Source: Tetmemena sp. SeJ-2015 | Taxonomy: Eukaryota; Ciliophora; Spirotrichea; Sporadotrichida; Oxytrichidae | NCBI GenBank assembly: GCA_027382625.1 | Contig: JAJKFJ010022061.1 | Span: 1-64,000 of the forward strand | Reading direction: 5' to 3' | Length of the DNA stretch: 64,000 nucleotides | Part shown: piece by piece, positions 47,882 to 60,900 of the stretch | How the letters are laid out: each line of letters begins with the position of its first letter | Position numbering within the stretch: the stretch's first letter is position 1 | Translations under genes and position numbers: made by a program | The notes under the pieces: generated by a model | Told to the model about the DNA's origin: nothing | The model's input: the letters and a program-made list of their open reading frames with translations, nothing else | The model's database searches: none

Positions 47882-49600
47882 ATGTCAAGAGACTCCTCCC
47901 CATCTAGCGCTCATCACTTCCCACCTCAGTTTGGAGATGACTATAGCTACAATAGTGATGACAGTGGAGCTGGTAGTGGTGCAGAAGGAGGAAATGTGTC
48001 CAATGTAAAGCTAAGAAAGAAGTTAGAAGATATCAAAATGAGTAAGTTAGAATTCTTGGATACTTATTTTGGCTTCTTTTTATAGACAAATTTCTTTTAT
48101 AACCTATTTATCTTACGCAATATTGAGTTCACTAAGGTTAAACTATATAAATCATACTCAATTACCTTTTCGGAATACAACCCAGACTAATCTATATATT
48201 TCTCAGCAGTTTAGCGATTCTAAATTTTTAAAATGGAGCTTGCGTACAAATTTCATACTTTAAACACTAACAGAGTTTTTTTTGTTAATTTTTGAAATTG
48301 CGGAATGATATTTTAACTCAACATTTTTGCTGCGTAATGCTTCTGATCTTATCCCTTTGTATTAAATCAGATCACATTAAGAGCGAGATTTTATAAAAAT
48401 AGGATCCTATTATTTCTAATTAAAAAATAGTGTTATTAAAGCCTAATTTATAGAGAAAGAGGCAAAGTACTTCACCTAGCAGCCAGGCTCCTAAGAAAAC
48501 ACACTCATTGACGAAGATGATGAGGGCTAAAATGCTGAGGGAATAGATATGGATAAAAATAATTCTATGATTATAACTTACCTGTAGATTATAAGGAAAA
48601 GTTATTATAAGGAATGAGGTTTTTAATTTATGGGAGCTGGAATTGATATATAAGTGATAAGTGACTAGGAGGCAAATGAGATATATTTGAAAGTGAGTTC
48701 GCATGTCGCAAACAGAAAAGGCTACATCAAGAAAAATTGGACTGATGATGAGACTAAACTCTTAAAATGGGCAGTCATTACCTACACCAAGCAAAGAAAC
48801 ATTTCTTACTAGCAACTCGTAAGTTATTACAGTTGGCGTTAAGTATTTCTTTATAGACTATGAATGATTGGTAAAACATAGCCAGACTAGTCCCTGGCAG
48901 AAATGATAACTAGTGTCACTATAAGTGGTAAAGTGAGTACAAATCCTAGCCATAAAAGGCTCCTTGGACATTTGAAGAAGATATGCTCTTGAAGCAACTT
49001 GTCAGCGAAAGAGGATAGAAGCAATGGTAAGAGATAGCTAACGAAATTAACAAGAAAATGGGCAACAACAAACGACAGGGAAAGCAATGCAGAGAGCGAT
49101 GGATCAATTTCCTTTCTCCTGATATCAAGAGGGATCCTTGGACTCCCAAAGAAGATTTTATTATAAAATTATGGCTCAAATTTATTATTTGCTTCTTCTA
49201 GAAAAACAAAAGTTAATAGGTAATCAATGGGCACAGATTGCAAAAGAAATACCAGGAAGGACTGAAAATTAAGTAAAAAACAGATTCAATTCCATGCTTA
49301 AGAAAATTAGAGAAGAGAAAACTTTTAAGAGTGAAGTGAAGGCTGGAGTTTAGGAAGCTCTTCAGTAAATGGATCAGACAACTGATAACAAAGTTTAGCT
49401 TGAGGAGCAGGGAAAAATTGATATTTTATCACTCATCGAAAGAAAGAAGATAGATGTAGCTAATATGCCAGAAGAGGAAGATGAAGAGGAGAAGTCAGAG
49501 CAACTTGAGGGCTCTAATTATCCAGCTGCTTACAACACTGTTTAGCCAGATTTAATTGTTATAATTGTTATAGATGATCTCTTGATGGTGCTACATAGTT
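47882..49600 (+). CDS. Three-repeat Myb (3R-MYB) DNA-binding protein
   Basis: ATG 47882 starts an acidic, Ser/Gly-rich N-terminus (SRDSSPSSAHHFPP...GDDYSYNSDD). After introns, an acidic exon near 48440-48575 (NTLIDEDDEGQNAEG) and the Myb domain follow. R1 reads KKNWTDDETKLLKWAV... DWQNIARLVPGRNDNQCHYK. R2 reads APWTFEEDMLLKQL... KQCRERWINFLSPDIK. R3 reads DPWTPKEDFII... GNQWAQIAKEIPGRTENQVK. The spaced tryptophans and the R2 CRERW motif are those of animal c-Myb and plant 3R-MYB cell-cycle regulators. The C-terminus is Glu-rich (MPEEEDEEEKSEQLEG). R3 contains about 24 extra bases flanked by 8-bp repeats and a one-base shift. The gene may continue into the membrane exons at 49660-49985. Confidence 0.85.
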
Positions 49601-49659
49601 ATTAGATTAATAGAATACTGAATTAATTTACATTTACACTTATTTTTAATTTTCACAGC

Positions 49660-49985
49660 TTTATGAATTCTTCGGATCAGTCATTTTTCCTAAGATGCTT
49701 TTTTTCAAACTCATCAATATTTTAGGTTTGAATGCTATTTCCAAAGTTGGTTTGCTGCTCTGTTTAGCCTTAGTCTACTCGAGTTTATTGATCTTTACTC
49801 TTAATACATAATTATTTGTTAATAAATATGATCTGTGATATCTGATTTGGTTTTGAAGCAACGCTATGCTATTACAAAGAATATGATTATGAAGAACCCT
49901 GCCACTGTTAAAACTGCTATGTAGACCATTGCTTGCTGCATTTTCCTTTACTTCTCAATGTTCTGTGATAGTTTAGAATCTTTTT
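49660..49985 (+). CDS. Two-helix membrane exons, possibly the C-terminus of the Myb protein
   Basis: After a TTTTCACAG acceptor at 49652-49660 the frame reads LYEFFGSVIFPKMLFFKL and a membrane helix (KVGLLLCLALVYSSLLIFTL). A 41-bp GT-AG intron leads in phase to QRYAITKNMIMKNPATVK and a second helix (TIACCIFLYFSMFCDSL). No ATG with good context precedes it. A phase-0 join from the Myb exon ending YNTVQPDLI (donor GTTATA near 49558) is possible. Either this is the end of a membrane-tethered Myb protein or part of a separate membrane protein whose start is elsewhere. The 3' end overlaps the convergent gene. Confidence 0.45.
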
Positions 49986-50017
49986 ACTTTTCTTAGCTGC
50001 TCCCTCTTAGAATAAGC

Positions 50018-51121
50018 TCAAATGGAAAATAAGATAACATAATATTAACTCTATGTATTCTTAAGATTCTAATTAGGGCTTAAGTTTCTTTGCAAAGTAG
50101 AGGACTAAGAACCTTGTTTATCTTATTCTTGATCTTGTGCATCTAATTCCCATTCATCATCTAAATCATCTTCAGATTAATTTACCACTTTCTCTGTTGG
50201 CTCATCTTACTATTGGGTCGAATCTTGACTCTGTGATGACCTGAATGAAGGAACCACTGCATGATCATTATCGCCTTACATATTTAGTTTGTGTAAATAA
50301 ATAAAGAAGCCATATTCTAATCCATTCCAAATGCATTATTTAAAGCATCCTGCATCACTCTCATTCTTTGCTATTGCATTTATCCCATCATTTACGCCAT
50401 CTGCGAGAACATATCACCTGCACTTACAAAAACTCCACCACTTCCAATTTACTGTTAATTGCTATTTAAATATATGCATTTATTAACTGTAATGTTATTT
50501 TTCTATTTGCATCAGGCTAGAAGCCAACTCCTAATGTGTCCCCTAACAACGCACCTATCAAGTCTGCTGGATGAGGAAAACCTGCTCCAAGATCCCCCAC
50601 AATACTACCTCCTCCACCTCCTCTACTCACTATAGTAATGGACTGATATCCTGGTCCTGATTTGGTAATCTTCTTTTAGTAGAACCCATCAGCTTGAGCA
50701 TCTCCAATTTCTGACTCCTCTACATATTCATTCCTATCTGCGTCAAAGTAGACGTGGTCTTTTTATTTTTGCTATTCGGAATCATATTCTGCCAAATCTG
50801 AGTCGAATTCATCATAAGGCTCGTCTTCACTCTCTCCTTCCGGGGAGTATTTATTTGTGGTATCTGAGTGTAGTTTATTATGATTCTCGTCGTCAAGAAT
50901 CTCAGACTCCTTGACTGCTTTGATATAGTCTCTTTGTTCGAGCAGCACTTCATGACCTGTAAATCTTATTAGCTTAGAAAAGGAGAGTTGATAAAAAGAT
51001 ATTTAAACCTATCTTTCTACTTACTTTAAGTGTCTTCAATTTTAAAGCAACCTCCATTTTAAATTAAACTTGATATTATGAGAGCGCCTAAAGCAACTTT
51101 CTTAATTAGAGTTGTCTTCAT
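50018..51121 (-). CDS. Secreted or luminal acidic protein with Gly-rich centre
   Basis: ATG 51119-51121 starts a signal peptide (MKTTLIKKVALGALIISSLI). After an intron beginning GTAAGTAGAAAG, acidic sequence follows (HEVLLEQRDYIKAVKESEIL; EGESEDEPYDEFDSDLAEYD). Then comes YQSITIVSRGGGGGSIVGDL with a hydrophobic PHPADLIGALLGDTLGVGF segment, and a Met/Gln-rich stretch (MMGQMQQQRMRVMQDALNNA). The acidic tail (SEDDLDDEWELDAQDQEQDK) reads to TGA 50018-50020. A targeting signal into the secretory pathway is well supported; the family is not recognised. Two introns lie near 50290-50350 and 50455-50510. Confidence 0.55.
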
Positions 51122-51624
51122 CTTAGTTGTAAAGCGTGTTGCTTTTCTTATTTAAAGTATACTGTCTTCCATTAATCGATAATTATTTTAGATATCAAGA
51201 ATTTATAAATTAGTAATTACTTCACCAGGCACAACAATAACTTATATCATATTATCAGGTATAATTTTATCAAAAGCATTGCTTACCTCACTCAATATTA
51301 AACTTTGATATTTACCTAAATTAAAGCGAATCAGAGTTTAGAGAAATCAATTCCAAACACATTGAAAATACATGAATGACATGCTTAGAGAATACTAAAG
51401 TTGTCTATGCTCATATTAGAGTAAGGGGTTTAAATTGCTTATACTTCATCATTGAATTTAACTCATCCCAACAATAATTAGAATTATCGATTGAAGACAG
51501 TTTAAAGCAAAACATTAAAATAGAGCATTAATGTCTGAGTTAAATTTTAAATGTAGTCAGCATGAATAGGTATATAGAATTAGATGTTAATCAAAATTAT
51601 AAAGTGTGATAAATATAAAATAAA
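51122..51624. other. AT-rich spacer
   Basis: Nothing of coding quality on either strand; presumably the flanks of the two divergent genes. Confidence 0.45.
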
Positions 51625-52651
51625 ATGTTCAAGAACTCCACCACATCCTATATTCCTTAATCTGCACAGCTCAGTTCATTTTAATTAACTATTTATTACT
51701 CAGTGTTAGAGAATATGAATCAAATGACTAAGGGAGGCATTTAGGTGTGTTATTCAAAAAAATTAAAGTTATTTTTATAAAGAATCTTATTTTTGTCTTT
51801 TCAATTACTTTTATTTTCAGCTTATAATTTGAAGATTTTAAGTTTAAAACCTAAATGTTTTATATCTAAAACCTTTAAATATTTCAGCTATAAAAATTCA
51901 TTTATAGTAATTGCGTGATAATGAAATAAAGTGTAGATATTAGACCTTCTCACTACTTAGTGGGGTAATAGACTTGTTTGGAGCAGTCAAAATCAACTAG
52001 TAGTTTAAAAAGTCGACTATTTAAGAGATAGAGTTTGCCTATCAATAGTAAAAACTCTAATCTTTATTTTAATCCAATAAGTGAACTCCAAACATTCAAA
52101 GAAGGACGAGAATCCTCTAATACTGCAAGCTCAAGCCAAAAACAAACTTCTTCTTCCTACTATGTTATTGATCCAACAAAGTCAAATTTATTTTCATCCA
52201 GTTTTAGGATTTACAATCATTATAATTATTTATTTTTTTTTTAAAAAAAAAAAAACAATTAAAAGGTCATATTTCGTAGTTATCATGCTTCTAACTTTAG
52301 AGAAAATTTGCTTAATTTATTTTTAAGAATTCCCTTTTCAGTTCTTTTATAGTTAATGAGAAAAATAATAAATGTTTAAATTTTATTTGATAAGATCATT
52401 AAAATAAGGTTTATGGCAGATTTAAATCTTAGTTTATTTTAGATTGTTACCTACTATTACTTTTAGAAAGTCAATATCTGTAAAATCTATAAATGAAACT
52501 CATTGGAAGCAACCATCATAAGCGCTCTATACTAATGAGTGCAAAGACTGGTGAGAAAAAGGCACAAGCATCGACTTGACTAAACTATAAGCCACAAAAT
52601 AATCCATTCAATAGCATTCCTCAAAATTCAAAGGCAACTAAAATTAATTGA
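51625..52651 (+). CDS. Ser/Asn-rich hypothetical protein
   Basis: ATG 51625 starts MFKNSTTSYIPQSAQLSSFQ. An intron GTGTGTTATT...TTTTCAG (about 51745-51820) and a further AT-rich gap precede a good exon at 51925-52220 (DIRPSHYLVGQQTCLEQSK; FKEGRESSNTASSSQKQTS). Another gap precedes an exon at 52493-52651 (MKLIGSNHHKRSILMSAKTG; YKPQNNPFNSIPQNSK) ending at TGA 52649-52651. Disordered composition throughout. Exon joins are not proven, and the two AT-rich gaps (51800-51925, 52225-52490) could be introns or IESs. Confidence 0.4.
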
Positions 52652-52867
52652 GCACTATAACTAAAAGAATTTTATTCAGCTTCATAAATAAATTAATCTA
52701 TTTCAACATTTCGACTCAAACAACTTTACATATTCTAAATTATTCTTTGATGCCCTATAACGTATTTGTATTAAAATCCTGGACTTAAAATAAAAATAAT
52801 CTATGATTTTTTACTCTCTCTAAAAACATATTTATTCTAATGATAAATCATCATGAAATTATAATGA

Positions 52868-52883
52868 GGGGGGCCTTTTTCTG
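52868..52883 (+). repeat. G-run motif resembling the left end of the 25147 IES
   Basis: GGGGGGCCTTTTTC follows ATAATGA here, while the IES left end reads GGGGGGCCCTTTTTCC after AAAATGAAG. No matching inverted partner with a C-run was found elsewhere in the window. Confidence 0.35.
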
Positions 52884-52936
52884 TAAAATTTGTTTTAAAT
52901 GTAAAAGTTAATACTTTTTTTCATATATCAAACATA

Positions 52937-55900
52937 ATGTAGTTAGATAAGAAAGTAAAGGAAGCAAAGCCAGTAAAACCAGTATGTCTGACAAAGTAAA
53001 TAAATTACTGTCTTCAGATTAAAAAACTAAAGTTGCTTATAAACCGAATCTATTCCATAATAGTCGATATTCTCACTAAGTTTCAATCACTCACAAAGAT
53101 AATAAGCTATTAAATAACCAAAATAGCATTCATATAGACGCTTCCACTTCCTATCAAAAGAGTAATCCAGCATTTAAAAAATAAAATAACAAATCAATAC
53201 TCTTCAATGGAAGGAAAAGTCCTTCTCCAAAAAATAGTATGTTTTCACTATACCCAAATCAAGACCGGCAGTAATTTTGCATGAATGTAGAGAATAGCAA
53301 TTATTTATAACTTAAATAAGATAGTAATTGCATCTATTAATCCTAGAATGACCTCATAAACTATCACAATGAGTAGCCAAGTTAAAATAAAATCATTTTT
53401 AGACAATCAGGAAGAACATCTAACTAATCATTTAATTTATCTTTTCATTAAGCTTTAATTGCTTAAGTAATCAAGCACCAAATAGCTTGCTTAATTGATT
53501 TCTCCACAATCTTAGATTGGAAGTGAAAATATATTTCAATCCTCTAGAGAGGACTTGTGCTAAACTGCAGAGGGTTTGAAAAGAAATTCAATCGGAGAGA
53601 GAATTAGAAATGTTTCAAATGATAATCAGGATTTAAACAATCAACATCACTTTAAGCATTACAATTTCAGATAATTATAAATCTTACTAAATTAAATTAA
53701 AGAAATTTTTCAAATTACGATTATATAGATTGCTTGTTTATTTTAAATTTTAGACTACACGGAGGGTAGAATAAAAATAGTTTAAATTATTTATTTGTTT
53801 AAAGTTTTCTGTTTACTTTTTTTTTATTGATATTTTTAAATAAGAGTAATTTAAATAAGTTTATTTAAGCAACAGAAGAACCCACTCCATTAATAAATAG
53901 AATAATTTAAGCTTATCGAAACTGAAATCAATAAAATAAATATTCTCGCAGAAATAAAATTACAAGAATAATTCGAATGCAAACATAAAAAAAAAATTTA
54001 AATTAAATTTTAATAACCCAAGAAAATTAAATTTTTTGGACTCCCTTATATATTAAATTTATCTTAATTATATGAAACAAATTGAAGGGACCTCTTGCTA
54101 ACTTGTCTCCAATAAAAAAATTTTTAGGGATGAAACTTTTAAATTAAGAATAATAAAAGTTTTAAAATTTTCAATTTGAATCTTAATTAAGATTCAAATT
54201 TAAAGCACAGCTTTAATTTGTTCTTTTAAAAAAATTTTTTCCCGTTTATCTTAACTATAATTTTTTAAGAAAAAAAATAAAAAAATTTTATAAAAAGATA
54301 CGAATTGAAATAAACAAAAAAAATTCAAAATTTTAAAGATTTATACCAGAACTAAAAGAAGAAGCTTTAAAACAAGATCTTACCTCAATTCAGCGCTTCT
54401 AAAATCGATAATAGTATTTCATACTAGACTCAAGCCTCTACTCAGATTCATAACAGGAAGAAATTTTATGAAAAATACGAAGGCCTTTAAAATAAAACCA
54501 AATTAAACCATGATTAAAATGGATTAACTAAAGAAAGTTAAAATCTGAGTATAAAATTTAGTTCCCCTTTTCTAATTATTCTTAAGACATTTTTTGTAGT
54601 AAAAGCTCAAATTAAGGAAAGGGAGTTCCTATTTAAAACTCGAGACTCGAAGATATTTGCAATATTGCCACAAGAGCCCAGTCACTTCAAAAATAAGATA
54701 ATTTGAAGAAAATAAAGTTTAGCAGTTTTAATACTTAAGCAATTGGATATAAATAGTTAATGTATTGCAATTCCTAGATTAAAATTCTAGTCATTCAAGA
54801 ATAATGAAGGTCACGATAAAATTCCCAAAATTTGATTAGATCTTAAGAAGGAAGTTTTTTTAAAATTTTTAAAATTTGGGAAATCTAATTCTGAATTACT
54901 CTTTTATTACAATAAGAGGAAAATAAGATGATCATGATTGTTCGGAAAAGGATGATGGACTAAACTCGCCTTACTAAACTGGTAACATAATGAAAAACGA
55001 GCATAAGCTAATTTATAAAAGTGCTAAAAAATAGTAAAGTTTATTGCTTTAAAAATCTTCATTTTTAAAAAAAATGTAACGTTTCAAGATATTTTATCTG
55101 AAGAAGATACAAAAAGAAACTTTAGACTCAAAGAGAAATAGCTGACATAAGGTGAAGCAATCTTTCACAAACTCACACAACACCAGCTTAGATAAATATA
55201 GAGGTACCTTATTGAAGCATTCCGCTCGTCAAAGCCCCAGAATTAAAAGATACGACAGTCAGAGAGAAGCAAGTCCAAGCTCGAAAAATAGATCGCACAA
55301 TCTTCTTGACTTAATGAAAAGATTTCAAGATGGTTTGGGAAAAGTTAGCACTCGTCCCATGACAATATCAAAATCTTTCAGCTAAATGGCTCTTCCTAAC
55401 CAAAAAGTTCAAGAAATTCATAAAACTTCTGACTAAGATAATTAGAGGAGTTCTAGAAGACTGCCATCTGTATCTTCACATAAATCCATGGAGGAGGTCA
55501 AGAACCGTAATGATTTCAATTTTGAAAGTTATCTTCAAAATAGACTCTAGTATATTCTCAAGGAGAGATCCTTATCAAGGCTATAGACTAAAATAACAAC
55601 TGACTTAGAGAGAAATGCAGAGAGTCCATTAGAGTAATTTTATAGCAATCTCCTTATTTGTTAAATTTTTATTTCAATTACCAGTCTGGAAAATTCTTTA
55701 CCCTTGCAAGAAAAGACTCTAGTGCATTTAGTGTATTTCAAAGCAAGGAACTCATAATACAAGTATTAAAAAAGAAGCCGATAAGAGTGGTGTGGATTTT
55801 TGTGAAAATCTTTCAAATATAGATGCAGAGGAAGAAACTCCTTTGTCTTCTATAAAAAGGGTCATAATTTCTTTTTTTAATTTTTGATATAAACAGCCTT

Positions 55901-57950
55901 CATATCAACAAGTTAATGGTTGAAAATGAGATTAATGGAAATATCTCTTAAGATATTGCACAAGATATTAAAATTTATTTTATTTATCATTCAAGATTAA
56001 CTGCTTGTCTCAAGAGAGCTTCAATATCCGCATTATTTTTTTTAATGCAAGGATATTCCAATTCTAATAAGCCTTAGTCTCAAGTGCATGATCATAAATA
56101 TAAAGCACAGGCTTATGCACCCCATTAAGTCTCGCAGAAATCAAATCAAATGCCAATTCCAACCATCAAACTGGAAAAATTTAAAAGCAACTTTTATTTT
56201 CTCAAGCCCATCAAGTCATTGAAAGATTCTCACTTAAAAGCAAAATTATTGACATCTCTCAATCAATTTTAATTCAAAATTAACAAATTTTTTATTTATA
56301 AGCCTTTAAATTATTCAAAATTTTATGAATATAAAACTATTACAAATATAATTAACTCTATAAAGAATTTCAAAAATTAAAGATAATTTAAAAATAAAAG
56401 GTTATCTAAATTTGATGTTTAAATTTAAATAAAAGCCTTCTTTTTCTTCTTAATTTGCTATTAAATTCATAATTTTGGAATTTTATTTGTAAATGTCAAT
56501 AAATATATATGGCTATTTTTAAGTCTTTACTTTTTTCTTTTTAAAAAGATGATTGATAATTTAATAATAAATGAAATTTGTTTCTCAAGCTTATGAGAAT
56601 TATTAAAGCTAATTAAGTTAGATGGGTTAAAATGATAAAGATGCAGCAACCATTTCGATTCCTCTTGAAGATCTAAGAATTTGTAATAAGTCGAGTGACT
56701 CAAGCAAACCAAATCAAAATCAATCGTACCTTGATGAAGGACTGTAAACATAAAGCCAAGATCAAAGTATGCATCTGCAAACTAAAGATATCTAAACTCT
56801 TTCAAGTGCCTCCTTTTAAAAGCTTAAGTGTCCACTAGCTTGTCAGGATATACAAAAAATGTCAAAATCCTAAGATCTAATAGTCAGAGCAGTATCAATC
56901 GTCGTTCCTCTTAAACTGCTCCTAAATCGATCAACCAATTCGATATTTAAGATAAGGCCAGAAACAAATCAATATGAAATGTTAAAAGATCCTATTGAAA
57001 AAGGATAATTTAATCAATCAAGATATTGAGAGAGAGTTTCTTTAGTATGGAATATGCGAGTTCTCAAATTAATCAGTTCTTCAGTTGAATCAATAAAATA
57101 GTCTTGCAAATAGAGAGATTCTAATTTAGTTACAATTTATTTTACTTAATTTAATAAGACGGGATTAAATATTCTGAGAAGTTTAAGCAACCCAACTTAA
57201 ATTTATAAAGATGAAAATCAAGGCTACTATCAAAGCAATTCAATTGGAGAAGCAAGTTCAGAAGTTATAATGTTTAAGGCTGACGACTCCACTTTTAATG
57301 ATGAGTTGAGAAACTCTATCATTAAGAGCAGCTTTAACTTGCAAACATCTTTCTGTAAAACGAAAGAGGGGCAGTATCATTTGGGGTCTCTCGAGCAAAG
57401 AACAAATAAGGTAGAAACAATTGACAGCTCCTTGAATTAAATAAATCTCAAAAAGGGCATAAGACAATAAAGGAAAATTCAAAATAATCCTTCATAAACA
57501 AATTTCATCAAACTAGAAAAAATGAAAATAGAATCCTCCCCAACTTAAAATTCTGATGAAGATATAGGTAGTATCGCTTAGGAAAATGGCGCTCAAGATT
57601 ATTATACTTCAAATGTAAAGTAAGAAAGTCTAAAATTGCCAAAAAACAGCAATTTCATTTATGTTCCATAAGGGTCTACTGAATTCTAATTCTAAAATCT
57701 TGCTTCTGAATAAAGAAAAATAAACTCAAATAAATAGAGTGCAAAATAATTAAAGCAAGAGAAAATAACGAGTTAAATTAATAAAAATGATGAGAATAGT
57801 GCATATCGCCGAAGTAAAACATCATTAGCGCAGGATACATAAAAATAGAGGTATCTTAAAACTCCTTCAACAAAAAAATGAATTCTTTATCATTTAAATG
57901 CATTAAGAATTTTATCAACTTATATAAATCAATAATCTGAAATTTAAATA
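52937..57950 (+). CDS. Very large low-complexity Ser/Asn/Gln-rich protein (possibly more than one gene)
   Basis: ATG 52937 begins MQLDKKVKEAKPVKP with an intron at GTATGTCTGAC. Coding-quality exons follow at 53020-53440 (HNSRYSHQVSITHKDNKLL; NGRKSPSPKNSMFSLYPNQ), 54360-54720, 55150-55640 (KHSARQSPRIKRYDSQREAS; LLDLMKRFQDGLGKVSTRP) and 57190-57940 (NSIGEASSEVIMFKADDSTF; GSIAQENGAQDYYTSNVKQE). The pieces are separated by AT-rich stretches, the longest at about 53700-54350. No folded domain was recognised. No clear TGA occurs before the convergent kelch gene. One long gene with introns or IESs, or two or three genes, would fit equally well. Confidence 0.4.
53700..54350. other. Extremely AT-rich homopolymer-laden stretch
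   Basis: Long A and T runs and almost no G or C. It separates two plus-strand coding stretches of similar style and is a candidate IES or intergenic spacer, but I could not identify flanking repeats by eye. Confidence 0.4.
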
Positions 57951-57978
57951 AGATTTGTTTAATTTCTCTTAAATTCAG

Positions 57979-60900
57979 TCATCGATTTAAATCTTATTCT
58001 CTTTTTCTTTTATCTTTTTCAGTTTCTCTCTGCTTTCCAGTTCTTATCTAAAGGAAAAACTCTTTGACCTTATTTTTGTTTTAGTCTAATTGTTCTTTGA
58101 CGAATTCCTCCCCAATTAGCATTTTATATGAATGATTTGGTACGTATCCTTTGAGATTTGTACCTCCAAATACTATGATTTGGGCAGAATACTATTCAAT
58201 TTGCTCCTATTCGATATCTTCTTGATACTCATTAAGAATATCTCTTTTTCGAGCTTGCGACTCTATTACTCCTAATGAAGCGCCCCATCTTCCAAGAGGC
58301 TCATATCCGTACTGCTTAAAGTTTATCCATGTCTTTGTTTAAGTGTCGAATAAAGAAATATCGTTCACATAAATGTCTACTTTATCGCAGGAATTAAAAA
58401 GCAAGTCATTCCTTCCTCCATAAATGAAAATGTACTTCTTATTGAGCAATAAAGCAGAATGATGAGATCGAGGAATAGGTGCTTCTCCCTTGAAATCTTT
58501 TATCAATTGTAGTGAGTATTACCCTGCTGCTGTTCTATACATTTTATAAATTTTATTGGAGGGTGAGTTATCAGAGCTATCTATACCTCCAAAAATATAT
58601 AAGGCAAAACTGCCATCATCCTACTAAACTCCTGTCATTGAATGGTAAGCCAGGCTAGGGCTTTTGCTTATTTGAGTGAAGATAATTGGCTCCCATTTGT
58701 TAGTTTTTAAGTTTAGCTTGAATGCTTAATCGCTAAAATACTTTTGATTTTGAAATCCTCCATGGATATAGAAAAAATCGAGTCCATTTTTTTGTTCAAT
58801 AAGGCAGCAGGCCATATTTTACTTTCCTCTGACATCTTCGCCAGTTATTTAGATCTCTTCCCAAGTCTTTGTCTTGAAATTAAAGAGTTTGATATCTCTC
58901 AAGCAAAATAAATTTACTCAAAAATAGAATCACTGCTTGCTCCTTCTTTTACCAGTGTTTTCAATATCTCTTGCCCCTCCAAACACCAAAAGTTTTTCAA
59001 CTCGTGCCCAGTAAGCACATCCGTATCCATAGAGCTTTGTTGGAGCCTTGATTTCTCCTTTCTCATTGAATTTTGCGAGTATCCTGCTCCAGGTTAGAGT
59101 CTTTAAGCTAAAAGTGTAAATATCTGTTAAGTCCGCTCCATTATGTCCTCCGAATAAGTAAATCTTGCCAGTTGATTTCTTAGTAAAAATGTAGGCATTC
59201 TCCCTATTAGAAGGAATGTCGCCATTATGATTCAGTTTTAACCAAAAGCACTAAGAAATGTTCCTCTGTTCGTCTGTTAATCCTTCTTCCAGTGGCTAGT
59301 TTATTTGATACTCAAACTAAGGACCGATGGAACCAGAATTCTTAGGAGTAAATGCCTCATAATCGAAATCAATCATTCCTCTAATGAAAAATCGCTTCCT
59401 TGGATCATTAGCCTCGAGAAAGTAATCTAATTCCAAATTATCTCTTACGTAATACTTATGCTCAACTCTCACTACTTGAGCTAGGAGTCTTTGTCTTTCT
59501 TCTGCTGTCAAAGACTGATTCTTGAGTTTTGTTTAAATTGACTGCTATTTCTAAAGCTATTCAGTTTACAACTCTTCGAGACGCTTCTCAATTTCTTCAT
59601 TAAATTTCACTTGGAGTTTGCTAAATAAGTTTTTCGACCTATCTTTGATAGTTGGTCTATGAGTGAGACTCTGAAATCCTGTCTTTCCTTTAAAAAAAAT
59701 AATTTTACTAGGTTTTCCTTGGGATGGATTTTCCTAGAGTTACTTCAACTTAGCCTCTCTTAATTATGATAGCAGCTTTGCTAAAGTTTTAGTAGGATTA
59801 AGATCAATCTCAACTTATTCTCCAGTAATTTTATCTGGAGTGCTTTAGGATTTGGCCAATTTAAAAATCTACTCTCTTTACGATTTTACAGCCTCCAAAA
59901 TTCTATCCTCTTAGCCAGTGTTATGATTTTTAATGGTACTTTCATTTTCTTGGATTTATTCGGGATTCTTTTGCAGCAAATTCAGGGAATAAATTTTATA
60001 TGCATTTATAAATTCTTGATCTTGTTCTTAAATTGCATTTTCTAGCTATTGAATGATTTTATAAGGTCTGAGTCACTTGGTTAATTATTTTAAGTGTGCT
60101 TGTGGATCAATGAACCATAAGTATCTAAAAACAAGTTCTTCATTTTGGTAGACAAAAACTGTTCACTGTAGTCTTTTGAAAAATATCATAGGTCTATCTG
60201 TCAAAAGCTAAGCGTGGTTCATAAAAAAGAAAATTTAAAAGTTCTTGATGATTTATTTTACGACTTGCTTCTTATCTCGCGGTAGATTTTTACTTTTGTA
60301 CTCTAGATCTATAATCAACTATCTTTCTCTTTCATTACAGCTGTTCATGTGATCACTCATCAGAGCATCGCTTACTTTCAAATAGGCTTCCTCCTCTTCT
60401 TAACAAACTTTGATCATCATTTTAATCGATCTTTTTTCTTCCATTAAATTCAAAGCTCTATAGTGAGCTGCTCTTCTTTGAAGCAGCTAGGTTAGTTATT
60501 ACTTAAACTCATATTCTTAATTGAGTGAGAGAAATTTTATTTCCCATTCCCGAGCATCAATTCAGAAAACAGTTCTTTATCCTCTATCTAGTTTATATCT
60601 AGACTATTCTCCAACTCAGCAATTTACATAGAGATAGCTTTTTGTGGGTATAAGTTTTACTTCAATCTCTTTATACTATGAGAACTTTGAATTGCTCTTT
60701 ATAATTCTATGGGCGAAGTTAAAGAGAACTAATTCATTTCTTATTGTTAAGTTTAAGGCCTTGTCATATTCTGGGTGTGGTTAATTTGCTATTTTCTGAA
60801 TTAATCTGAACCTTAAAAATTCTTGTTTTAAGAAAAGATTCCCTGAGAACTCTTATTTCTAGTTGTTAAAAAAGGTGCAGTAGATACTCGCTCTGGAAAA

